In this document: piece by piece, positions 54,720-64,000 of the stretch
Layout of the letters: each line of letters opens with the position of its first letter
Position numbering within the stretch: position 1 is the stretch's first letter
From: Anaspis maculata
Lineage: Eukaryota; Arthropoda; Insecta; Coleoptera; Scraptiidae
NCBI GenBank assembly: GCA_949128115.1
Contig: OX421962.1
Span: forward strand, 57,515,787 to 57,579,786
Length of the DNA stretch: 64,000 bases
Reading direction: 5' to 3'
Position numbers and translations under genes: made by a program
Notes under the pieces: generated by a model
Database searches by the model: none
What the model saw: the letters and a program-made list of their open reading frames with translations, nothing else
What the model was told of the DNA's origin: nothing

Positions 54720-56694
54720 TGCTTGAGTTACAAACTTTTGGTTTTTTCCTTTTCCACCCTGTATCTAATTGAAGTATAGTCCACCCACACAACTACTATG
54801 CCAAGCAGCATGTTTTTATCATAAAATGCAGGGTCCACCCATATTTTAGCCCTTTACTTCTGTGCCCTAACGTCGGGAGTATATTGTAACTGTGCCAACA
54901 CTTCTGGAGAAAGCCGAGTTCAGAGAACCGAGACATGTCGGCAGACACACTCCCCACCCCAACATTTTTATGTGAAGTGTTTCCAAGGTTGTGCGTCGTG
55001 TAACCCCTCCATGAAAAATTACCTACAACACTAGCATGGGCATTAGATCAAGTTATTATTGATCATGCAAATATTAACTAGAAAATAGCTTCAGACGCCT
55101 TCATCTGCAATGAAGTTGGAAGCAGACAAAATCTAAAGCTGCGGCACGCGTAGGGTGGTGGACGAGGTTCTGTGTGGTTCTAACTCAAACGGGCGGCCGA
55201 CAAGACGTGCTGTAGCAACTAGTGGTGCAGTATTGTAACATTTAGCCATGAGCCTACAGTCGCTTGTTTTAGCGAGTGAAGCTACTATTTCATAACTTAA
55301 CTTTATACAATTTCCGATACAGAGACAACAATAATGAAATTGCTAGTAGTATTTGTCCCCAGCTTAAAACTAACGCTATCCACAGGGACTTATTGGAAGA
55401 AAATGTAAGTGAAAAAAACTAAAACTGACAATATTTGTAAGTGTTGTATTGTGAGGTTGCAGTAGAAGCTGCACTAGGTACAGTCTCTTTACATCATATG
55501 AGATTACAAATTGAAAAATGGAAATAAACCAAACAACCGGAACAAGGTAAGACACACACAACTACTTGACAAAAGAGTTGTAAAAATACACTTACACAGC
55601 TGGAAATGAGACCTCGTAAAAAATACTTCAGTCCCAAATTTTAATTTTTTTTTAATTACTTGTTACAATTAAAACTTTCATTCTGACACCAATACAGAAA
55701 TTGCGCAGGCATTCGTTTGTATTTTTTAAGAAACTGTTTTTCTTCCTCGCTTTAATCTCCACTCCACGCTCTCATGCTTTCTTTTTATAAAATACATCAC
55801 ATTTGGATGTAAATTCATTACATATTCTCATCAATGGACATAATATTTATAAGTATGTTATACAATTTAAATTTATCTTCACTATACAAAATTGATCCTA
55901 ATAAACGCGGGTTTCACCACAACGGGTGTTTTTCTCGCACGGTTTTTTTGCAACAACTTTCAGTCCGCAAGATTCGAAAAAAACTTGCCGGCAGGTGTGT
56001 GTGCGGTTTTTCAACATGGTACCTTTATAGGAACTTAACGCAACATAGGAAATTCATATCGACCGAATAAAAAATAAATAAAATATAAAAAATAGGTACC
56101 AGCCCCAGTCTGATGAAAACTAGCCGAAAGTTTTTTCGAGCAAGCGGAGCGCTTAGATGCTGCACTGGATGATGTATTACAAATATCTGTGTTATTCAGA
56201 AGACAAACAAGACAGTGTGATGTTTTATAACTACTGTACAAATGAGCTGCATCATTCGAGAACCAGAAACATTCACTCTTTAGAGGTACCTATGGTGAGT
56301 GGTTCCAAGGAACCAAAGATTGCACTATTCGGGTGCAATTTTCAGCCATTATCCAGCCTGCGGTGTCAGCACCAAAAATCCTTATCCATTTCGTGTGTGG
56401 TCTTTCTTTTAGTGCTGCCAGAACAACCTCGATAACACGCGATGTTCATGATTTCTCGTCCATTTCACTTTGTTCTATCTCACTCCTTCGTAAAATCTTT
56501 TGCACTTAAGTATTTTTTCCATTTTGTAAACTCGAATATAAAATTAAATAAAAAGAAAAACAAACAAGTCGTCACTGGCTAGCATCTTTGTAGCTTCTTC
56601 TTCACTGTTATCTTGTTTTGTTATGTTGTTTTTTTTTTCAAATACTGACTTGGAGAGATTCTATTTGTTTTTTATACAAATAATAGAACTATCA
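54720..56694. other. No gene recognised; LDB1 3' flank toward the right
   Basis: About 2 kb without exons that I can support. The part next to 56694 should include the LDB1 3' UTR on the minus strand; its polyadenylation site is not assigned. Confidence 0.4.
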
Positions 56695-59600
56695 TCACTG
56701 GCTCACTGCGGGCGATTTTTTATCAGAGTCCTGGTTCGAAGGAGTGCTGCCCTGGGGAGGGCCGACGCCCCCGGGCCCCCTGTCCCCCACACCCGCGCCC
56801 CACGAGTTCGACCCTGGCATTGGGGAATCGGCGTGAAAGCCATGGTTGTCATGATCCAAGGAGTTGGCAGCGTCATACTGCGTATTCTCCAGCCTCGTTA
56901 TCAATCTCTCGTCCTCGTCACCGAACTCGCCTCCCATCAGAGATGGCTCACCCACAACCATCACGTCCTGCAAACAAAACTCGTTCTTATTAAACTGTCA
57001 ATACAAAAATCTTTCCACTAAAACATCAAGGCCGTAAACCAGCAGTTCATGATTTGCAACCGTGTACCCAAGTTAGGTAACACCAAGAGATAAACAGCAA
57101 GGGCCACAAACAGATATCATATTCAAGGTGTATAATGTATATGCATGATATATTATCTATTCACAATCTATTCAGACATGAACTTTCAAGTTAGATGGCT
57201 GCGTCATAGTGAAAAGGTCACAGTTTGGGTCAATCAAACATAGACAGTTGAAAGGTTATAATTTTGGACGTTTCAACAGCGCCAGGCACAATCAACAACA
57301 TTGTGTTAATTTTGAAAGGTTTCTGCGTTTTAGTCAATTTGCGATTTCAAAAATCTAGACGGCCTCTGGCGGTTGACATGGCGAAGCTAGTTTGTAAGTT
57401 TTTACGTCATTTCTGTTCTGTCGCTTCTGTCAGATAACCAGTGACAATCGCGCGAATTATCAAAATACTCGTATAGGTTATCGAGTTACTCAAGAAAATG
57501 GACTTTTGTTGAATAGCGATCAATAATTGATTAACACAAATACCACAAATACAACCTTTAAGGGCCTGCCACACGCACAAGCTTTACCTCGCGCTTACTT
57601 GTACGGTATAATTTGCGCAAGTTATACGGAACACCACAAGGCCTGCCACACGCACAAGCTTCACCTCGCGCTTACTTGTACGGTATAATTTGCGCAAGTA
57701 ATACGGAACACTACAGGGCCTGCCACACGCACAAGCTTTACCTCGCGCTTACTTGTACGGTATAAATTGCGCAAGTAATACGGAACACTTGAGTGGCTTG
57801 CACGTGCTACCATTTTGTCGTCCACACGCACGAGTTTCCCGATACATGCCAGTTTGCACAAGTAAAAAGGGCCTGCCACACGCACAAGCTTTACCTCGCG
57901 CTTACTTGTACGGTATAGTTTGCGCAAGTAATACGGAACACTACTGGGCCTGCCACACGCACAAGCTTTACCTCGCGCTTACTTGTACGGTATAATTTGC
58001 GCAAGTAATACGGAACACTTAAGTGGCTTGCACGTGCTACCGTTTTGTCGTCCACACGCACGGGCTTCCCGTTACATGCCAGTTTGCACAAGTAAGCGCG
58101 AGGTAAAGCTTGTGCGTGTGGCAGGCCCTTTATACAACGTGCGATGACAGGTGACAGAAAAAATTACAATCATCCATCTTGTTTACAGTGCCCTCATCGG
58201 TAGTTGAAATCGCGAATAGAGATGATCACTACTTAGAATTATTCGACTATACAGAGTGTTCAACTTTTTTTGTAAATATTTCAGGAGATCATGATACAGC
58301 ATCGAAAAATAAGTTTTTGCAAAAAAAAATATCTTTTTTTAATTGAATATTCAATTTATTTATTCATTATGTAATTGACATATTTCACGAGGCGATATTC
58401 AGCTATTAGCTGCCTTATCATGCAACCTCGGGGAGAGCACGAAATATCCATGGATGTAGCGGGATTCGAACCCACACAGCGCAGCGCGAGTGAATTGGCT
58501 TGCCATCACCCATACCACTCGGCCACCACCGCTCCAAGAATAAAAACTCAGGAATTTCGTAAATGTCACTAAAGTCAATATGACTAGCTTGTTGGTATGC
58601 ATCAACTTATTCTGTGTGTGTACCAAATTTGGTTAAAATGCAGTTAATCAATTTGGAGTAGGCAAACAAAAATTCAAAATTCAACTTTAAAAGCCTCTGT
58701 TTCTGTTATAATACGTTTGCGATATTAATTTTTTTGAGAAAGTCCACTTATTTTTTGATGCTCTACCATCTCCTAAAATCTTGACAAAAAAGTTCGACAC
58801 CCTGTATAATTTATTACACAAAGAGCCAATCACGACCCTCAAATGCAAAACCGCCAGCCAATCAGACTGTGTACCATAGTGACAATATGGTATGATACAC
58901 TCTGACTGCCGCGTCCACTGTGGGATTTTCAAGCCTACTGAGAACTGTCAGTACCGTCAAACTGTGGCGATTTTCCAACAATTCGATGCAAAAACCTTGG
59001 TTTTCAACATTCGGGATTGATCTTTATCCCCACTACGTTCAATTTTACGCATTAAAAATATCTGCTTGTATTACTTTTAATTTAACTTGTACAGGGTGAT
59101 CACGCGAAGATTCCCACCATACTAGATGTTCTCCCTTTGAGGTAATTAAAAGGAAACAACTTTTCTTGAACAATTTTTCCAGTAGATTTCAAAATGGGAA
59201 ACTACACACATCAAAAGAATCTAGGGGACAAGCAAATTCAGACGATTTCTAAAATCATCATAACTTTTGATTGCCGTCAGCGATCTCATGTCTGTTTTCA
59301 GTGTTCGATAGCCCAACCCTTTGTTTTCATGTCTTGATCGCGTCGAATACGAACAATGTTTTATAAAGTTTCTACAGGGTGATCAATGGAACAGTGTAAA
59401 ATTGCCGAAAGTTCAGTACGAGCGCGATTTCCCAAAAACAAATTTTCATGCATTTCAATAGCACAGTTATGAAGACTGGTATTTCAGCTTCAGTAACGTT
59501 TTTGAATTTTGAAAATCGAAGGTAAATTGCCAAAGATATTGATCATTTTGTGCCGCCATGTTGAATTCCCAAGAAGTGATCCGATTTCATTGAGACTTGG

Positions 59601-62600
59601 ATCACATTCATGTCTGGTTTCAGTAATTGGAATTTCAAGGTCAAATGTCTTTCTCGGTCACTTCCAAGCCGCCATATTAAACTTTTATGTAAATGATTCG
59701 ATTTTGGTGTGTTTCAAGTTTCATTCAAATTGAATCATTTATGTAAAAAGTTCAATATAGCGGCTCGAAAGTGACATTTAACCTTGAAATTCCAATTACT
59801 TGAGCCAGACATGAGTGTGTTCCAAGTTTCAATGAAATCGGACCACTTTCTTTTTTCTTGGAAATTCAACACGGCGGCACAAAATGATCAATATCTTTGG
59901 CAATTCACCTTCGATTTTCAAAATTCAAAAACGTCACTGAAGCTGAAACACCGATCTTCATAACTGTGCTATTGGACTGCATGAAATTTTTTTTTTGGGA
60001 AATCGCGCTCGTACTGAACTTTCGGCTATTTTACACTGTTCCATTGATCACCCTGTAGCAACCTTATGAAACACTGTACGTATTTGACGTGATCAAGGCA
60101 TAAAAACGAAAGATTGGGCAATCGAACACTGAAAACCGATATGAAATCGCTTGCGGAAATCAAAAGTTATGATGATTTTAGAAATCGTCTGAATTTGCTT
60201 GTCCCCTAGATTCTTTTGATGTGTGTATATTATTTTACAACCTATAATATACAGGGTGTCGCAAAAAACTTTTTTGTTTGTTATAATAGCAATAGCAGAA
60301 AATACAGCTCGCCCTATGGGTTCATTGTATTTTTAGCTTTATATTATTAATGACAACACAACCATGTACAATGGCTGCCACTGAATCGGGTCGTGTCTTG
60401 AACTCTTGAAGAGGATTTCGGCAATATTCCAGTTGCGTGAAGCGGGCTCTACGCCGCCTTTGAGTAAGAATCCTACACAAGTAGTTAGACCAGTCCTTGT
60501 AACGTAAATCCAGTTTCAAATGGTAAATTTGTATGATCAGATTTTTATGACGGCCAGTGTATCCGCGTCAACAGCACAGATGATCACTTTGACTGTCTAA
60601 ATAGATTATGAACTGCATAACAGTAAGTGACGATGTAATTTCAGCCAACTAACGGCCACCGAACTGTCGACAGAAAATATACAAACCTGAGATGCTAGGG
60701 AAAAATTTGGCCCTGGCGACCTTTTCTTGTTAGGCGCTGGCGTTGCATTGTTGGCTGCTCCTCCGGAGTTTGAACCTTTACGTTTCCGCCTCTTGTTTGC
60801 GGGCCGCTGAGATTCTTGAAAGCGAAAAATTGAACAATTAGTAACGGCAAAGCTTTGTTTTTCTTTTTCAAAATAAAGAAAAAAGTCGTCATTGTGCTGA
60901 AAGTTAGAGTTCATTCATTTGTGCTGTACTGACTTCAACTCTAAGGCCAAAAATGTGCTGTTTTCAATTTCCAAAAAGTCAAATTACAGTGTAGCAGAAA
61001 TGAACAATTCTCTAGTGCAATAAAATTGGTACCTCTCTTACCCGGCGGGGCAACCATCCTCTGCCACTTTTGGAAAAGCGTCGTTTTTAGGCAATCCCTT
61101 GGACTTAGCGCGTAAGCTTTATGCCTGGACATCAGCTCTTGCATTGGTTCTAGTATCACACATAGCTGCAAAACAAAACAAAATTTATTCTGTGCCAAAG
61201 GTTCAAGATCAACAATCATTATTTATTATTTTAAATTAAACAACAAAGAAAAACGTGAAGATTATAATTACCCTAAGATAATTCAGGGTGGAATTCGTGA
61301 TTCCCTGCCTGGTGATGTTTTTCGATAATTGATCCAGCATGCTGGGATCTTGCTGTGAGTGCATGCCCACCACGGATCTGGGTATCAGCTCTCGATGTGT
61401 TCTTACAGCGAAATGCCACGATTTTATCCTCATCAGGTCATCAAACGTAAATTCTAGGATTAAACGGCCTTCTGTACATACCTGAAATAATGAGAACATT
61501 CTTGAACAATCCGTTAAATGATGAAATGATGAAAAATTTAAATACCTATAAACAACAAAGAACCAATAAACAGCACTGTATAATATTATTACTTCGTTCA
61601 TCACCAGTAGTGACTGCGCTTGCTGGCAAGGCAAGTGAGTTCTATTTCTAGTCTCTTAGCAGGGGGTGTTTTTTCTTATAAAAAATTAACGAACAAATTA
61701 TGAAGACGTGCGTAATGTTTCGATGAAGAAGAAAAGCATTTATTTACGACACATAATTTGAAGGGTTGAGGGAAGGTCGTGGGTTAGTCACGTCATACTC
61801 ATAACAAGACATTTTGTTTTGTAAAGTTTAAAGCGTAGAATAAACCTAGTCAGCGCAAGTGATTGTGATGGACTATATAGGGTGGTGAAAAAAAAAATCG
61901 GAAAGAGTAACATTTCTTTCTAAAAAGCTTCCTAAATGAGCTACAGGCCCGCAAAGGTACGAAATAAAACAGTTTTTGTTTTTGATTCTTTACCCAAGAA
62001 CTATAAAACCCTGGGAACTCCCTGGGACTAGGGAATCCAGTACCGGAGTTCCGGACCTCAGGACCCCGACCCAATTCTGAAAATAATTGAAATCCGAAGA
62101 TCCCGATTTTTGTTTTGTTCAATCCCGGGATTTTAGGGCTTTTTTAATTCAACAATTGAACTCGACATTACATATTTGATTTTTAAATCAAAAAGAAATC
62201 CAAATAGGTAACTCTGAACAAATGTCTTATTTTATTCAACCATGTACCCAAAAAAAAACAAGTCTCAATGTGACACTTGGCCTCATAATTCATAAGTTAG
62301 TATGTAAGCTGAAGTTATAGAGGTGGCATTTAAAAAGTACAAAGAATGATCCTGAACAATCCCGGAATTTGGGGCGGGATTCCACTTCCAATCTCAGGGA
62401 TCTCGATTTTATAGATACCGAATTCTTTGTTCCAGAATTCCAGAATTCTTTGTTCTTTGATTTGTTATTTGGAACAGGCAGGCTTTTTTTTCAACAGTGC
62501 AAATGAAGGGACAAAATTTATCTGACTGATAATTTTTACTGATTGGTCAATCCCAAACCAGTTCCTCAAAATCACTTGAAATAACGAAAATAGAGGGGGT

Positions 62601-63959
62601 TAAGCCTCTTCAAAAATAAACGTCAATGATTTTTTATTTGACAAGGTTTTTGACAAATGCGCATAAGAAGTGGCACTTTAGCAAAGTCTACTGAAAACAA
62701 TGTCGATTTCTTTATTAACAGCCACCTAGCAATACTGTGATTCGAACAGTACTTGTCATGGAGGAGGAACTGCTTAGCTTCGGATATCCAACAGCCAATG
62801 GCATGTCTGCATGTTTTTTTTCTTTTTTTAATTAGCGGTGATGACTGATGAGCGACGTATAGGACACCTTCCTGTATCCCTCTATTTCGCACATTTGTTT
62901 CGTCTCTCAAGTGTCAACTTTTTTTTTGTCAGTGCTTACAAGCGTCATGTTGTCATGTATGTACAGGGTGCGGCAAAAAGTACTCATCATTTTATTTTTG
63001 CAACAAGAAAGTACAAAATGGAGTAATCACCACGATTTTTTTTTTATGAAGGAGAAGGATTGGCAAATTTTGCTATATGCTTTGTCAGCCGTCAAAATGA
63101 AGCGTTTGGAAAATGTGGCGGAAAATTGGTACAGAATAATGGTGTTTTTTTTCCCATCCAACTGGATTTTAAAGGAATTTTTGGCGCCAGTTTTGAGCTC
63201 GACGCGTAACCTAAAACTCGCAAAATTTACCAAGCCTTCTCTTTCACACAAAAAAATTCGTTTTTTTTTGGTACTTTCTTGTTTTAAAAATAAAATGATC
63301 AGTACTTTTTGCCGGACCCTGTACAATCAAGGCCAAATTGAAGAGAATAAAATAAAATACCAACTCACCTTTGTAAACAAGGGTTTACCATGATGAGTTA
63401 TCATAGTGCATTGATCACAGTCTAGCGTAATACTAGTGTTGTGGAAGGACTCTTTCGGATGTTTCATATTATAGTACAGTTCAGTCACTCCACCTTCAAA
63501 TATACTTCGAAAGTACCTTGGAATCAATGTCCTTCCGATCGCTGGAAACAAAAAGTCAATCATTTTAATGTTTCATTACAAAAATAATTATCGTAACAGA
63601 GAGTATAGGCACTTGCAGAGAAACTACGTAATCGTAAATTTTGATTCCTGTGATCTAGACAGCAACCTTTGAGCAAGAGTGATAACAAGACGTTTTGGGA
63701 CAATACCAAGCTGAAACAGGCATCTGGACGCAGCAAACTAAGTTTTAACTCGATATGAAGACCTGATTTCTCTCAAGTGCTTACTCTGTTTGTGATAATT
63801 GTCATTTTCCAGTTGAAAAAAGTTGAAAACAACTACAAGAATTAGAAAGTACTCACTGTATCTCTTGGGGCCATCCTCTAAGCAAAACGCCAGCGTTAAA
63901 GACGCATCGTCTTCGAAAAATTCCGTTGCAAAAGCATCCCACCAAAGATTATCACTTTC
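56695..63959 (-). CDS. LDB1: LIM domain-binding protein (LDB1/Chip), six C-terminal exons
   Basis: Exons in transcription order: 63959-63857, 63541-63369, 61481-61272, 61165-61042, 60814-60687 and 56967-56695 (stop TGA). All have AG/GT borders and the phases sum to 336 codons. The dimerisation domain is seen in NLWWDAFATEFFEDD, TFCLEDGPKRY-like, GRTLIPRYFRSIFEGG, HGKPLFTK, LEFTFDDLMRIKSWHF, MLDQLSKNITRQG and LSPRDCLKT...FQKWQRMVAPP. Then come the nuclear localisation segment NKRRKRKGSNSGG and the LIM interaction domain DVMVVGEPSLMGGEFGDEDE with RLITRLENTQYDAAN. LDB1 bridges LIM-homeodomain, LMO and GATA factors and supports enhancer-promoter looping (family knowledge). The 5' exons lie past 64000. 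The last intron (56968-60686, 3.7 kb) and the one at 61482-63368 hold mobile elements. The segment VP before DVMVV of other LDB1 proteins is absent, or lies in a micro-exon I missed. Confidence 0.96.
57561..58129. mobile_element. Harbinger-like non-autonomous element with 77-bp internal tandem repeats
   Basis: AGGGCCTGCCACACGCACAA and its inverse (TTGTGCGTGTGGCAGGCCCT) bound the element. It is flanked by TTA on both sides (57558-57560, 58130-58132). Inside, the terminal segment is repeated directly at 57640, 57717, 57869 and 57947. Two copies (57717 and 57947) are followed by a 75-bp variant with TTTTGTCGTCCACACGCACG. A TTA duplication fits PIF/Harbinger. It lies in the last LDB1 intron. Confidence 0.85.
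58252..58804. mobile_element. TACAGGG-family element carrying a nested SINE
   Basis: CAGAGTGTTCAACTTTTTTT (58252) and ACAAAAAAGTTCGACACCCTG ending at 58804 (inverse of the start, 16-base core given) are flanked by TA. The inverted similarity continues through GGAGATCATGATACAGCATC. The SINE at 58350-58537 interrupts it. Confidence 0.8.
58350..58537 (-). mobile_element. tRNA-derived SINE
   Basis: On the minus strand from 58537, GGAGCGGTGGTGGCCGAGTG contains the A-box TGGCCGAGTGG. The B-box GGTTCGAATCC lies about 35-40 bp on. The distance and a serine-tRNA-like long variable region fit a tRNA-derived head. The body runs to about 58350 and ends in an AT-rich tail (AATGAATAAATAAATTG). It lies in the last LDB1 intron in the same orientation as the gene. 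Confidence 0.75.
59208..60226. mobile_element. Nested palindrome: TACAGGG element (59375-60055) within a larger inverted repeat
   Basis: The inner element is bounded by CAGGGTGATCAATGGAACAG and its inverse, flanked by TA (59373-59374, 60056-60057). Its arms contain GCCGCCATGTTGAATTCCC or its inverse. The outer segments (59208-59370 and 60060-60226) are also inverted copies of each other (ACACATCAAAAGAATCTAGG), so symmetry extends beyond the inner ends. Confidence 0.88.
61482..62963. other. LDB1 intron, no further gene
   Basis: Intronic. A segment at 61980-62120 (CCCGGGATT, CTCCCTGGGACTAGGG motifs) recurs loosely at 62340-62460 and is probably repeat-derived. Confidence 0.4.
62964..63321. mobile_element. 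TACAGGG-family palindrome, 358 bp, in an LDB1 intron
   Basis: CAGGGTGCGGCAAAAAGTAC and its inverse bound it, flanked by TA (62962-62963, 63322-63323). The arms of about 170 bp pair almost fully. It ends only 48 bp before the LDB1 exon at 63369-63541, on the donor side. Confidence 0.92.
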
Positions 63960-64000
63960 CTGGAAAACAAGCGAGATGTAATTTACCGCATCAATGTCAA

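Noticed and set aside
56623..57021. Plus-strand 132-codon frame
   Set aside because: Antisense shadow of the last LDB1 exon, which carries the LIM interaction domain.
57561..58129. CRISPR-like spacing of 77-bp repeats
   Set aside because: Repeats are directly adjacent, with inverted termini and a TTA target duplication, so it is a transposable element.
58430..58537. Functional tRNA-Ser gene
   Set aside because: A- and B-boxes are good, but the acceptor stem does not pair and the sequence continues into a SINE body.

Overview
The window is eukaryotic nuclear DNA from an arthropod, most likely an insect; the order cannot be fixed from the sequence alone. It is AT-rich and gene-poor. Its genes are split by GT-AG introns of 58 bp to 5.7 kb. 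All four recognisable host genes are conserved animal genes, and the rest is dominated by transposable elements, most of them long inverted repeats (fold-back elements). There is no operon, CRISPR array, rRNA gene or prokaryotic gene.

Host genes, left to right: (1) the last four exons of SERAC1 (+, 7589-8649); (2) a complete four-exon PRPF3, the U4/U6 snRNP protein Prp3 (-, 15397-24739, 636 aa); (3) a complete two-exon MIEN1/SELENOW-like Rdx-family gene (+, 44094-44639, 95 aa) with a CxxC redox motif and a C-terminal CaaX-type box; (4) the last six coding exons of LDB1/Chip (-, 56695-63959), whose 5' exons lie beyond the right edge. The four share no pathway. PRPF3 acts in splicing, LDB1 is a LIM-domain transcription cofactor, SERAC1 is a lipid-remodelling hydrolase and MIEN1-like is a small thioredoxin-fold protein.

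Repeat layout: 1-1130 fold-back; 2444-6387 two nested tandem duplications, each unit ending in a tetranucleotide microsatellite; 11478-12993 a 1.5 kb palindrome; 18.9-21.7 kb fold-backs and a GGGAATACYT-type minisatellite; 24982-36712 one very large palindromic element with ATA target duplications, carrying a gypsy-like remnant in one arm and an intact Tc1-like transposon in its 8.4 kb loop; 37121-39375 another inverted repeat; 42970-43808 a Foldback-like array of about 80-bp repeats arranged head to head; 46542-47978 an arms-only relative of the 11.7 kb element; 48-52.6 kb a run of palindromic elements with TACAGGG ends, a deleted mariner and a jockey-type RT fragment; 53617-54711 a hAT element with 8-bp target duplications; and further elements inside the LDB1 introns.

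The strongest candidate for something undescribed is the 24982-36712 element with its small relative at 46542-47978. They share ends reading TAGTG.GGGC, have 3-bp target duplications (ATA, TTG) and have arms carrying a conserved open reading frame. A 139-bp hairpin with AT flanks sits at the centre of one and at the loop border of the other, with an empty counterpart site in the left arm. Boundaries are read by eye and may be off by a few bases.
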